DNA from: 2-02-FULL-49-11 sp040757655
GTDB taxonomy: Bacteria > Patescibacteriota > Patescibacteriia > 2-02-FULL-49-11
Assembly (NCBI GenBank): GCA_040757655.1
Contig: JBFLWV010000058.1
Location: 1-63,288 of the forward strand
DNA: 63,288 bases
Reading direction: 5' to 3'
The translations under genes and the position numbers were made by a program. The notes beneath the pieces were generated by a model. That model saw only the letters and a list, made by a program, of their open reading frames with translations, ran no database searches and was not told the origin of the DNA. How positions within the stretch are numbered: position 1 is the stretch's first letter; every line of letters begins with the position of its first letter. This document shows, one piece after another, positions 32,308 through 41,453 of the stretch.

Positions 32308-33267
32308 TCAAAGAGAAGTGGGATTCTTCCTATGATTGTTGATGATCTCGCGGGTGATGGAGCGGGGACGCTGTTTCACTTCCTCGAAAATTTTTGCGAG
32401 ATACTCGGCGATGACTCCAAGGGAGAGGAGCTGGATCGCGCCAAGGAAGAGGATGACGATAAGGGTGGTCAAAAATCCGTGCGGTGCAGGATAGAAAAAT
32501 GCGAGAATCACATAGATAAGGATTGCGAGCCCGGCAAATCCTGTCACCACCAGCGCGATAAAGGAAATCCATTCCAAGGGCAGGTAGGAAAACGAGAAGA
32601 TCGCGCGTTTTGCCCAGCGCAGGTTTTTCCAAAAGCTATTAGTTGATTTTCCCCAATAGCGTTCTGGCCGTACGTACTCTGTGCCAGTTTGTTTAAACCC
32701 TACCCATGCACGCAGTCCCCGCAAGAGCCGGTCGCGCTCTGGCAGTGCATTCATCCAGTCCACTGCCCTGCGGTCAATAAGGGAAAATTCTCCCGCATCT
32801 ACGGGCACTTTCATGTAGGAGAGTTTGTTAAAGAGGACATAGAACTGGTGATAGAGCCATTCATTGATTCTTCCCATACTTTGTTCGCGACGGCGACGCA
32901 CGCCATAAACCACTTCCCAACCTTGAAGCCATTTCTCAACAAACTGCGGGATGATTTCAGGAGGGTCCTGCAGGTCGCCGTCTAAAAGAATGACCGCATC
33001 GCCCAGCGCTTGTACCATACCGGCCGTGAATGCTGCTTGCGCACCAAAGTTGCGTGATTGGATAATCACCGTAAGGTGAGAGTCATATGAGGCAAGCTCG
33101 CGTAGGATTGATTCAGAGTTATCAGGGCTTGCGTCATTCACGTAAATAATTTCCCAGTTCGGCGTGATGTTCGCAAGTGTCCGGGAGAGCCGCTCGTAGA
33201 GTGCTTTAATATTTCCTTCGTCACGGTAGCATACGACTACGGTGGAGAGCATTTTGTCGGTAAGCAT
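32308..33267 (-). CDS. Family 2 glycosyltransferase with C-terminal membrane helices
   Basis: 319 residues. The GT-A domain (1-215) has STVVVCYRDEGN, IIYVNDASPDNSESIL, RNFGAQAAFTAG and the DxD-like VILLDGDLQDPPE. Two or three membrane helices follow (WISFIALVVTGFAGLAILIY and onward). This matches the GtrB/ArnC/DPM1 group, which moves a sugar from a nucleotide to polyprenyl phosphate at the membrane. It is the last gene of the 32-37.6 kb minus-strand run and may load the sugar made there onto a lipid carrier. Confidence 0.88.
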   Translation of the reverse strand: MLTDKMLSTVVVCYRDEGNIKALYERLSRTLANITPNWEIIYVNDASPDNSESILRELASYDSHLTVIIQSRNFGAQAAFTAGMVQALGDAVILLDGDLQDPPEIIPQFVEKWLQGWEVVYGVRRRREQSMGRINEWLYHQFYVLFNKLSYMKVPVDAGEFSLIDRRAVDWMNALPERDRLLRGLRAWVGFKQTGTEYVRPERYWGKSTNSFWKNLRWAKRAIFSFSYLPLEWISFIALVVTGFAGLAILIYVILAFFYPAPHGFLTTLIVILFLGAIQLLSLGVIAEYLAKIFEEVKQRPRSITREIINNHRKNPTSL

Positions 33268-33298
33268 ATAAATAGGGAACCAATTGTAGTTCTCCTTG

Positions 33299-34006
33299 TT
33301 ATAATTTAATCACGACACATTGGCTTGTGGCTAATTCTATGATAGTTTCGTCTTTGTCAGAGAAGAAATCCTGAAAGGCCGCTTTCACTCCAATAATATC
33401 ATTATAATCATGGGAGAGAATTATGCCACCTCTCACCATTCTCGGATAGAAAAAGGAGAGGCAATCCAACATTGTCTTGTAAATGTCAACATCCAAGTGG
33501 ACAAACGCGAATGAAGAGTTATTCACAAGATTCGCAATAGCATCGGGAAATATTCCTTTATAGATTTTAACGTTTTTATAAGGAGATAAGCGGCGTTGTA
33601 CCATTTCATAGTTTGAAGCATATTGTCCTGCCGCTATAAGAGCATCATGTGCTGTTATTTTCTGTTTTGGGAGCCCTTCAAAGGTGTCAAAGAGAAGTAG
33701 ATTTTTTTCTCCTTTTGCCTCGCAGATTAGTTGAGCTGAGGCGCCTTCAAATACTCCCACCTCTGCATAATCTCCAGGAAGTTTTCGCGCCGCAACGGCG
33801 CATGCCAAGAGTTGATAGGCTTCGAAATTCGTGAGGAGCAAGGTGGTGTGGCGGCGGATTTTTTTTATGATCTGGATCATTTGAGGATTTTTATAGTAGG
33901 AGAGAAGAAATAATTCGTAGAGATTCGGAGGAATGCGAATGAGATCCGCAATTTTTTTCGCAATGGGATTTTTCGCGTTCATGAGCTGGCGGAGCAGTTT
34001 TTTCAT
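33299..34006 (-). CDS. TylF/MycF-like SAM-dependent methyltransferase
   Basis: 235 residues. The SAM-binding start is GDYAEVGVFEGASAQLI, then LLLFDTFEGLPKQ, and metal-binding acidic residues lie in FVHLDVDIYKTMLDCLSF and LSHDYND, as in macrocin-type O-methyltransferases. These methylate hydroxyls of deoxysugars. Its place between an SDR (21 bases apart) and a glycosyltransferase fits modification of an envelope sugar. Confidence 0.82.
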   Translation of the reverse strand: MKKLLRQLMNAKNPIAKKIADLIRIPPNLYELFLLSYYKNPQMIQIIKKIRRHTTLLLTNFEAYQLLACAVAARKLPGDYAEVGVFEGASAQLICEAKGEKNLLLFDTFEGLPKQKITAHDALIAAGQYASNYEMVQRRLSPYKNVKIYKGIFPDAIANLVNNSSFAFVHLDVDIYKTMLDCLSFFYPRMVRGGIILSHDYNDIIGVKAAFQDFFSDKDETIIELATSQCVVIKL

Positions 34007-34027
34007 AGAGGTGATAGGGAATGGGCG

Positions 34028-34762
34028 CTACTTTAATAATTTTTCACTGAGGGAGACAAATAGTCCATCAGGGATCATGAGGCTCATGCGATAGAGCGTG
34101 GTGGAGAGAAGAGGAAAGTAAGAGAGCTCCTTTGGTGCCTTAATCCTCGTTACAATATAGCGGGCAGCATGGGTGGGTGTGGGAGTGAGGAACGATTTCT
34201 TTCCCTCCCACATGGCGGTGGCAATGGGGCCGAAGATGATTGTAGAGAATTGAATATGTTCACTACGATAGCGCAGTGCAAGACTTTTCATCGCCGTGAG
34301 CAGTGCTGCTTTACTGGCAGGGTACCCTGCGCCGCGCATACTGCCGCGGTACATTGCCATGGAGCCGAGCGCGATGAAGTGGCCTTTGTGTAGTTGTACA
34401 TAATAAGGGAGAAGCGCGTTGATGAAGTTGAGAACCCCATAGAGGTTTATTTCAACGATAGTTCTAAATTGTTCAAGATTGAATGCTGGATGAATATCAT
34501 CAGGAAAGATGCCGGCGCCAAGCACTGCGGTGTCAGGAAGCCATTGTCGTGCGGCGAGGTCGTGTATGAATTGCTCGACCTTTTCTTGGTTGGCGACGTC
34601 GCACGCACGAGTAATGAATTTGGGTGAATGAAGTTCTCTCTGTAGCGCGTTGAGCTCTTGTTCGCGGCGGGCAATACCGATCACCTCATGACCTGCAGTG
34701 ACGAGTTGAACGACAAGCGCGCGGCCAATGCCTGAGGAAGCGCCGGTAACAAGGATGTTCAT
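34028..34762 (-). CDS. Short-chain dehydrogenase/reductase
   Basis: 244 residues. The N-terminal cofactor motif is ILVTGASSGIGRAL; Arg residues after ARREQE suggest NADP preference. The catalytic Ser is in GSMAMYRG and the Tyr-x-x-x-Lys is GYPASKAAL, so the enzyme looks active. The substrate is unknown; within this operon a keto-sugar or lipid-like intermediate is plausible. Confidence 0.85.
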   Translation of the reverse strand: MNILVTGASSGIGRALVVQLVTAGHEVIGIARREQELNALQRELHSPKFITRACDVANQEKVEQFIHDLAARQWLPDTAVLGAGIFPDDIHPAFNLEQFRTIVEINLYGVLNFINALLPYYVQLHKGHFIALGSMAMYRGSMRGAGYPASKAALLTAMKSLALRYRSEHIQFSTIIFGPIATAMWEGKKSFLTPTPTHAARYIVTRIKAPKELSYFPLLSTTLYRMSLMIPDGLFVSLSEKLLK

Positions 34763-34802
34763 AATGAAGAATTTAGAAGCTTGAATCTAGAAGCAAGGAT
34801 AT

Positions 34803-35756
34803 TCAATCGTCTCCAACTATTCCATATTCTTTATTCCTGATTCCTATCAACTCAAGTACTTTCTCGCAGATTTGTTCCGGATTCAGCCCGTGCTTCCCCC
34901 GCAGGTAGATTTGCGTGCCAATGGTATCTGGGAATGAATCGAGCACGCCGATGCGCTTGAAGCGAGGATGAAAAGGAGATTCTGCGAGCACTTCCGCGAC
35001 CGCACTCCCTAAACCCCCAAAGATGGAATGTTCTTCCAAGGTTACGATGGCAGGAAGGCGTTGTGCGATGTCACGCAGGAGTTTAACATCCAATGGTTTA
35101 ATGGTATGGATGCTCACCAGCATGGGAGATACTCCTTTGGCTTTGAGCAACTGTACGGTTTGTGAGGCCCCTTCCAGCATGGTGCTAGTGGCAATGAGTG
35201 TAACATCTGTCCCCTCCTCAATGATGATGCCCTTTCCTACCGTAAACACCGTACCAGGTTTATGTACCGTTGGCTCTCCCCGTTTTCCGAGACGCAGATA
35301 CGTGGGGCCGGGGAGGTTCGCAACAGCACGCACTGCTTCGCTTGTTTCCCATGGGTCGCCAGGACATATGACGGTCATGCGGGGAAGGGTGCGCATGATA
35401 CTAATATCTTCTATCGCATGGTGGGTCGCGCCGAAATAACTGTAGCTGTAACCGCCGCCCACACCAACAATATTCACGTTGAGATTTTGGTAACAGAGAT
35501 CATTTCTAATTTGTTCAAAACAGCGCATGGTGGCAAAGGGAATAATGGAATACACATAGACGATTTTCCCTTCAAGCGCGAGTCCTGCCGCAACCCCTAT
35601 CATGTTTGCTTCTGATACGCCGATGTTGAGGTAGCGGTCAGGATATTGTACCTTAAATTCATCAAATACGTTAAAGCCCAGGTCTCCTGTGATGACCATG
35701 ATATGGGGGTCTTCATGCACTAACTCCGTGAGAGTTTTTACGAAAGCATTACGCAT
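34803..35756 (-). CDS. Transketolase-like, C-terminal subunit
   Basis: About 318 residues from MRNAFVKTL; the open frame upstream lies inside the partner gene. It carries the pyrimidine-binding part of TPP enzymes (VSEANMIGVAAGLALEGKIV) and a C-terminal domain (IHTIKPLDVKLL, TLEEHSIFGGLGSAVAEVL). Its start overlaps the end of the N-terminal subunit by 8 bases, so the two are translationally coupled and form one split transketolase. Split transketolases are common; their use in sugar-modification clusters is less so. Confidence 0.9.
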   Translation of the reverse strand: MRNAFVKTLTELVHEDPHIMVITGDLGFNVFDEFKVQYPDRYLNIGVSEANMIGVAAGLALEGKIVYVYSIIPFATMRCFEQIRNDLCYQNLNVNIVGVGGGYSYSYFGATHHAIEDISIMRTLPRMTVICPGDPWETSEAVRAVANLPGPTYLRLGKRGEPTVHKPGTVFTVGKGIIIEEGTDVTLIATSTMLEGASQTVQLLKAKGVSPMLVSIHTIKPLDVKLLRDIAQRLPAIVTLEEHSIFGGLGSAVAEVLAESPFHPRFKRIGVLDSFPDTIGTQIYLRGKHGLNPEQICEKVLELIGIRNKEYGIVGDD

Positions 35757-36576
35757 ACCTTTGATAGAGTTCACATATCCCGTCCTCAACTTGTTGTGAT
35801 GTTGGGGTGTGATAATGCCATTCGAAATCATTTTCCATAAAGGAGACTCCTTTGCCTTTAATGGTATGGGCGAGGATGAGCGTGGGTTTCCCATATTGGA
35901 GAGGAAGATGACTGAAGGCAGTGATGAGCGCAGAGAAGTCGTGACCATCAAGTTCCCTCACCTCAAAACGGAAAGCGCGCCATTTGTCGGCGAGAGGCTC
36001 TAAGTCCATAACCTCCGCAATTCTGCCATAACTTTGGATTTTATTGTAATCAACAATGGCGATAAGGTTATCAAGCCCAAAATGCCCTGCGGAAAGGGCC
36101 GCTTCCCACGTAGATCCTTCGTCGCACTCCCCGTCAGAGAGCAGAACGAATACCCGTGATTGCGGCTGATCTTTTTTTAAGGCAAGCGCCATGCCGACGC
36201 CGATGGAGAGGCCGTGTCCCAGCGATCCAGTGGAAGCCTCAATGCCTGGCATAGCGGTGCGGGTCACATGACCAGCAAGTGCACTCCCATCTTTGATGTA
36301 GTGAGTAAGGATATCGGGTGAGCAAAAGCCACGCTTTGCGAGGGTGACATAGAGTGCGGCCACCCCATGCCCCTTGCTCATGATGAAGCGGTCGCGCTCG
36401 CTCCATGGTGGATTTTTAGGATCGATGCGAAGCGTGTGGAAATAGAGCGCGGTGAGAATGTCGATGCAAGAGAAGCACGATCCCACATGGCAGGATTTGG
36501 CGTCCGCAATTATACGCAAGGTCTCTTTTCTGATATCACGTGCGAGGTGAGATAGTTCCTGAAGAGTGAGCTTCAT
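35749..36576 (-). CDS. Transketolase-like, N-terminal subunit
   Basis: 275 residues. The TPP- and Mg-binding motif is visible as LLSDGECDEGSTWEAAL and IVDYNKIQSYG (Gly-Asp-x26-Asn type), with SKGHGVAALYVTL and GSLGHGLSIGVGMAL before it. It makes the active site with the next gene. Its ATG overlaps the stop of the upstream methyltransferase (ATGA, 36573-36576). The donor and acceptor sugars are not known. Confidence 0.9.
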   Translation of the reverse strand: MKLTLQELSHLARDIRKETLRIIADAKSCHVGSCFSCIDILTALYFHTLRIDPKNPPWSERDRFIMSKGHGVAALYVTLAKRGFCSPDILTHYIKDGSALAGHVTRTAMPGIEASTGSLGHGLSIGVGMALALKKDQPQSRVFVLLSDGECDEGSTWEAALSAGHFGLDNLIAIVDYNKIQSYGRIAEVMDLEPLADKWRAFRFEVRELDGHDFSALITAFSHLPLQYGKPTLILAHTIKGKGVSFMENDFEWHYHTPTSQQVEDGICELYQRYA

Positions 36577-37580
36577 ATTTTTTGCGCAATCAGATAAAAA
36601 TTTCCCGCAGGGATGGTGAGCTTTATTTCACTTAATTTAAGTATGGTGAGGAATTTAAGGACTTTCTTTTTAAGCGGTAAAGGAAGCGGGATGAGTTCTA
36701 TCCAGTGGCGAATAGTATGCGTGTTCCAAGCCGCACCCGTTTCTAACACGCGGAAATGGTGGAGAGAGAGAAGCTCAGTGATGGTTTTGATGCTAAAAAG
36801 AAATGGGTGTTCAATGTCAATGATGGGGGAAGATGCTCCCAAAGCGCGATTCGTGAACGCATCCCAATTGTGACTGATCATGAGGGCGATGCCTCCTGGT
36901 TTCAAATGTTCGTGAACTGTGTCGAGGCAGCGCGCAGGGTCGTCCATATGGTCAATAACTTGGAAAAGGCACGCATAGTCAAACGTGGACGGAGGAAAAC
37001 AATCGCAGTGATATAATCCTTGGATGATGTGTGGTTGCAATTCGGGATCGGCAGCTGCGATTGCGTGAGTGCTCGGCTCCACACCCTTCACTTCATTTAA
37101 TCCTATCCTGCGCGCTTCGGCAAGGAAGAATCCGTCACCGCAGCCGATTTCAAGAAGTGAACCCCACACCATGGCCTTAACGGCCGGAGGCCTTAAGGCC
37201 TGAATGCTCCGCGTTGGCATCGCACATTCCTCCTCGGATTTACACCCAGGGCTTCCTGTGGTGCGGGGTGATCCTTTCGCATTGCCAAAATGCAAAGCGC
37301 GGGCAAGATAATGGCGGTACGTGGCGATGAGACCGGGTTTATCCGCCTCATAAGTTATCCTGCTTCCTTCGTACAACCGAGCGAGTTCTGATGTCTCAAG
37401 GATAGGATTCGCGCGTACCAAACCGCATCGGGTGCAGCGTACCATCCGATACCTGATGCGGTCAGGGAGACGCCGTGCAGAGAACGTCGCAGTGGTTAAA
37501 TGTTCATGGGTAAAATTTGCTTCGTAGAGAAGTGCGTCGTATTGGTTTGTGTTGCATATCGCACAGATGGTGGTTCGCAT
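36573..37580 (-). CDS. Zinc-binding class I methyltransferase with repeat insert
   Basis: 335 residues. The N-terminus has four Cys in two pairs (CAIC, CTRC) as in sugar C-methyltransferase-type proteins, then motif I LLEIGCGDGFFLAEA, acidic and Gly-rich SAM contacts, and YACLFQVIDHMDDPARCLD. Just before motif I lies an insert of about 35 residues (GSPRTTGSPGCKSEEECAMP and onward) that includes the palindrome AGGCCTTAAGGCCT (37188-37201) and looks repeat-derived. It opens the operon. The methylated substrate is inferred to be a sugar. Confidence 0.75.
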   Translation of the reverse strand: MRTTICAICNTNQYDALLYEANFTHEHLTTATFSARRLPDRIRYRMVRCTRCGLVRANPILETSELARLYEGSRITYEADKPGLIATYRHYLARALHFGNAKGSPRTTGSPGCKSEEECAMPTRSIQALRPPAVKAMVWGSLLEIGCGDGFFLAEARRIGLNEVKGVEPSTHAIAAADPELQPHIIQGLYHCDCFPPSTFDYACLFQVIDHMDDPARCLDTVHEHLKPGGIALMISHNWDAFTNRALGASSPIIDIEHPFLFSIKTITELLSLHHFRVLETGAAWNTHTIRHWIELIPLPLPLKKKVLKFLTILKLSEIKLTIPAGNFYLIAQKI

Positions 37581-37631
37581 GGTCTCATTATATGGTATTT
37601 AATCGTGGGAGAATAGGGTATTATGCCATAG

Positions 37632-37732
37632 AATGTAGCGTGGTAGTGTATCTACCACATCGGGTCGCAGACGAGCCCTGTAGAGCTCCCCCCGGTGGGT
37701 GATTCTACGGGGCGAACTGCGACGCTACAGTG
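37632..37732. repeat. Dispersed TGTAGCGT / ACGGGGC-core repeat, copy 3
   Basis: TGTAGCGTGGTAG, GTCGCAGACGAGCC, a CCCCGGTGGGTGATTCTACGGGGC-like core, then CTGCGACGCTACA. It lies in the divergent region between the methyltransferase operon and ileS. Confidence 0.75.
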
Positions 37733-37752
37733 AAGAAATGACGTATTTGATT

Positions 37753-37758
37753 TATAAT
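37753..37758 (+). promoter_or_regulatory. Possible ileS -10 box
   Basis: TATAAT 39 bases before the ileS ATG. No good -35 sequence is found 16-18 bases upstream, so the call is weak. No T-box leader is seen. Confidence 0.35.
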
Positions 37759-37796
37759 GGTTTATTCGATACGCTATATTCAATAATATTACTTTT

Positions 37797-40700
37797 ATGG
37801 ATTTTTCGAAAATTGAATTAGAAATATTGGAGTGGTGGCGGAAGAACAGGATATTCGAGAAATCACTCGCAAAACCCTCATCAAAGGGCGATTTTGTGTT
37901 TTATGAGGGGCCGCCGACCGCGAACGGCAAGCCCGGCATCCACCATGTCATTTCGCGCGCGTTCAAGGACATTATTCCGCGCTTCAAGACCATGCGCGGG
38001 TACCGGGTGGCGCGCAAGGGAGGATGGGATACGCACGGGCTCCCGGTTGAACTGGAAGTAGAAAAAACGCTGGGGTTGAAGAATAAGAAGGAGGTAGAGG
38101 CGTATGGCATTGAGGCGTTCAATAAAAAATGCCGCGAGTCAGTATGGAAGTACAAATCAGAGTGGGAAAAATTTACCGAGAGGATGGGGTTTTGGCTTGA
38201 TTTGGAACACGCCTACGTTACGTATGAGGGATCGTATGTAAATGGCCTTTGGGGGGTCATGAAGAAATTCTGGGAACACGGGCTTCTCTATGAGGGACAT
38301 AAAGTAGTGCCCCATTGTCCGCGTTGCGGCACGGCGCTGTCGAGCCATGAGTTGGCGCTGGGTTACCAATCCGTAAAAGATTTGTCACTAACGATTAAAT
38401 TCGAAATCCTAAATCCTAAATCCGAAATAAATTCAAAATTCCAAATTCCAAATGACGGAAAAGTGTTTATTTTATCTTGGACTACTACTCCTTGGACGCT
38501 GCCGGGGAATGTGGCGCTCGCAGTTGGCAATGACATTATGTATGTCATTGCAAGAAACAAGAAACAAGAAACAAGAAACAATGAATATGTGATAGTCGCG
38601 AAAGATCGGTTGAATATTTTGGAAGGTGAATACGAACCCATTGCAGAAGTGAAAGGGGATGACTTAGCCGGCTTGGAGTATGAACCATTATTCGATATCC
38701 CTTCGTTGAAAACAGATACCTCTTATAAAGTATACGCAGCTGATTTTGTAAGCACTACAGAAGGTACTGGCGTGGTACACACGGCAGTGATGTACGGGGA
38801 GGATGATTATCAGCTGGGAACAGAGGTAGGTCTCCCAAAAGTTCATACTGTGGCAGAAGATGGAACATTCAAGAGGCCCGAAATCCCAAATCTCAAATCC
38901 AAAATCCAAAATGATAGTAATATTATGGAAGAGCTTGAGGGGAGATTTGTGAAAGATTCGGAGACGGAAAAATTGATCATTGGCTACCTTGATGAGAAAA
39001 ATTTAATCTTAAAGAAAGAACTCTACGAACATGATTATCCTTTCTGCTGGCGGTGCAAAACTCCTTTGTTGTATTATGCTAAACACAGCTGGTTCGTGGC
39101 GATGTCGAAATTGCGGAATGAATTGATTGAAGCGAACAGTCACATTCATTGGGTTCCTGATTACATCAAGGAAGGGCGCTTCGGCGAGTGGTTGCGGGAG
39201 GTGAAGGATTGGGCGTTTTCCCGCGAACGTTATTGGGGCACACCACTCCCGATTTGGCGATGCCAAATCGGGAAATCCCAAATCCCAAATCCCAAATCCC
39301 AAATAATTTCAAATGACCAAATACAAAATCCAGAAACAGTTGGTGGATGTGGCAGAGTTGAAGTGATCGGCAGCGTGGCGGCACTGGTTCAGAAATCGAA
39401 ACTGAAAAACCGCTATATTTTCATGCGGCATGGGGAAGCGCGTTCAAATGTTGAGAACACCAATAATGCAATAGTATCCAATTCAGATAAATATCCACTC
39501 ACTGACAGAGGGAGGGAGGCAGTAAAGGCTTCTGCGCAACAGGTATGTTCAGAACATATTGATTTCTTAGTTGCCTCTGATTTTGTCCGTACACGTGAGA
39601 CCGCGGAGATTATTGCACGAGCAGCAGGGATAGAGATACGTTATGATGAGCGGTTGAGAGAGTTTCAGACTGGCCTAAAGTATGAAGAAAGGCCAGATCA
39701 AGCATTTGCATCGCTCTTTAGCAGTACTGCAGAACGATTTACGAGAAGAGAAGAAGGAGGAGAACTTTTGGGGGAAGCACTCATACGCATGCAAGCAGTG
39801 GTACGGGATTGTGAAGAACAGTATGAGGGGAAGATCATTGTCATCGTTTCACACGGCGATCCGCTCTGGGTGCTTACCTGGGCGCTTGCGGGAAGCCCGG
39901 GGACTTTAGATGATTTTCCGTATCCGCAGTTTGCGCAGCCCATCATGGTTGATCATGGGGTATTTTTAACAGACGAGCATGGAGAACTTGACCTGCATCG
40001 GCCGCGAGTGGATGAAGTTGAGTTTCCGTGCACGTGCGGCGGTACGATGCGGCGGGTCGCAGAAGTCGCGGATGTATGGTTTGACTCTGGCGCTATGCCG
40101 TTTGCACAATATCCGGAGAATATACAAGCGCTGATCAACGCAGATACAATTCACAATACTTCTGCGTCTATCCGCGTAGATAATCAGCGTAAATCCGCGT
40201 TGTGGCAGTTTCCGGCTGACTTCATCTCTGAAGCGATTGACCAGACGCGCGGATGGTTCTACACCTTGCTCGCAGTGGCGGTAGCGCTTCAGAAAGGTGC
40301 GCCGTATAAAAACGTCATCTGCCTCGGCCACGTCTTAGACGCGAAGGGCAAGAAGATGTCCAAATCCTTAGGGAACATCATTGTTCCGGAAGAAGTATTT
40401 GCGAAGTACGGTGCTGATGCGGTGCGTTGGTACCTCTATACTATGAATGATCCCGGGCTCCCTAAGCGGTTTAATGAGAAAGAGCTGGGGGAGGTAGTGA
40501 AGAAGTTTTTCATGATATTATGGAACGTTGTGTCGTTTCATGCATTGTATCCTCCACAACAAGCTTCCGGCTTACAACTTACGGCTTCACCCTCAAATGT
40601 GTTAGATCGTTGGATTTTGGCTCGTTTGAATCAATTGACGAAATTTGTCACTGAACGGCTCGACGCCTACGACATCACCCCGGCAGGGCGTGCGATTGAA

Positions 40701-41453
40701 GAATTCGTGACCGATCTTTCCACGTGGTACGTGCGGCGGAGCAGAGAGCGCATGAAAGCAGGGGATGAGGAGGGGAGGGCAACACTCAAGTATGTGTTAG
40801 CTGAATTGTCCAAATTAATTGCACCGTTTGCACCCTTTACCGCAGAAGCGCTGTGGCAGAAGCTTACCGCGTCTGGTTTGCGGCATAAGGCTTCAGTGGA
40901 ATCGGTGCATCTGGCTGAGTGGTCGGAGGCAGGAGAAATTGACGCAGAAGTGGTTTCCTTAATGGATATGGTGAGAAAGATTGTGGAAGCGGGGTTGGCG
41001 GCGCGCGCAGAAGCAAAGATGCCCATCAGACAGCCGTTGCAGAGCGCGAGAGTCGCTATACAGAGAACAATGAGCAATGAACAATATATCGAGTTGGTAA
41101 AGGATGAATTGAACGTGAAGGAGATTGTAGTTGGAAAAACAGAAGGGTCGATGAGTGTAGAGCTTGATACCAATTTGACGGAGGAGCTCAAGCTCGAAGG
41201 CATGAAGCGGGAGTTTGTGCGCGCAGTGAACAATTTGCGTAAACAGTCAAAGCTCACGATTAAAGATCGTGTACGATTAGAAATAGTAGATTGTATTGAG
41301 GTACAGAAGTTAATGAGAGAATATAAAAATGAACTTTTCCACGCTATATTAGCAAAGGAGATTACATCTGTAAAAACAGTTACTACTACCAGTCGGTCAA
41401 TAGTTGAGCTTGGTGGTGCAAAGGTCGAGTTTGGTATAGACGTGATACAATGA
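37797..41453 (+). CDS. ileS: Isoleucyl-tRNA synthetase with inserted histidine-phosphatase domain
   Basis: 1218 residues, some 170-200 longer than usual. It is IleRS of the eukaryal type: PPTANGKPGIHHV (HIGH region), CP1 editing domain, SRERYWGTPLPIW, VWFDSGAMPFAQ and KKMSKSLGN near 852. Between EVIGSVAALVQ and LDLHRPRVDEV, residues of about 538-725 form a complete histidine-phosphatase domain: FMRHGEARSN, SDFVRTRETAEII, LREFQTG and VIVSHGDPLW, with both His and the Arg residues kept. At least four heptamer stretches (38396-38450, 38552-38579, 38879-38912, 39267-39300) and a GCGGAT/ACGCAG repeat (40137-40201) are read in frame. It charges tRNA(Ile); the extra domain's role is unknown. Confidence 0.95.
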   Translation: MDFSKIELEILEWWRKNRIFEKSLAKPSSKGDFVFYEGPPTANGKPGIHHVISRAFKDIIPRFKTMRGYRVARKGGWDTHGLPVELEVEKTLGLKNKKEVEAYGIEAFNKKCRESVWKYKSEWEKFTERMGFWLDLEHAYVTYEGSYVNGLWGVMKKFWEHGLLYEGHKVVPHCPRCGTALSSHELALGYQSVKDLSLTIKFEILNPKSEINSKFQIPNDGKVFILSWTTTPWTLPGNVALAVGNDIMYVIARNKKQETRNNEYVIVAKDRLNILEGEYEPIAEVKGDDLAGLEYEPLFDIPSLKTDTSYKVYAADFVSTTEGTGVVHTAVMYGEDDYQLGTEVGLPKVHTVAEDGTFKRPEIPNLKSKIQNDSNIMEELEGRFVKDSETEKLIIGYLDEKNLILKKELYEHDYPFCWRCKTPLLYYAKHSWFVAMSKLRNELIEANSHIHWVPDYIKEGRFGEWLREVKDWAFSRERYWGTPLPIWRCQIGKSQIPNPKSQIISNDQIQNPETVGGCGRVEVIGSVAALVQKSKLKNRYIFMRHGEARSNVENTNNAIVSNSDKYPLTDRGREAVKASAQQVCSEHIDFLVASDFVRTRETAEIIARAAGIEIRYDERLREFQTGLKYEERPDQAFASLFSSTAERFTRREEGGELLGEALIRMQAVVRDCEEQYEGKIIVIVSHGDPLWVLTWALAGSPGTLDDFPYPQFAQPIMVDHGVFLTDEHGELDLHRPRVDEVEFPCTCGGTMRRVAEVADVWFDSGAMPFAQYPENIQALINADTIHNTSASIRVDNQRKSALWQFPADFISEAIDQTRGWFYTLLAVAVALQKGAPYKNVICLGHVLDAKGKKMSKSLGNIIVPEEVFAKYGADAVRWYLYTMNDPGLPKRFNEKELGEVVKKFFMILWNVVSFHALYPPQQASGLQLTASPSNVLDRWILARLNQLTKFVTERLDAYDITPAGRAIEEFVTDLSTWYVRRSRERMKAGDEEGRATLKYVLAELSKLIAPFAPFTAEALWQKLTASGLRHKASVESVHLAEWSEAGEIDAEVVSLMDMVRKIVEAGLAARAEAKMPIRQPLQSARVAIQRTMSNEQYIELVKDELNVKEIVVGKTEGSMSVELDTNLTEELKLEGMKREFVRAVNNLRKQSKLTIKDRVRLEIVDCIEVQKLMREYKNELFHAILAKEITSVKTVTTTSRSIVELGGAKVEFGIDVIQ

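Noticed and set aside
37581..37796. T-box leader before ileS
   Set aside because: No AGGGTGG-type T-box sequence, specifier loop or leader terminator is visible; the gap is filled by the dispersed repeat.
38396..39310. Frameshifts or introns in ileS
   Set aside because: The frame stays open through every repeat and all conserved IleRS motifs follow in order.
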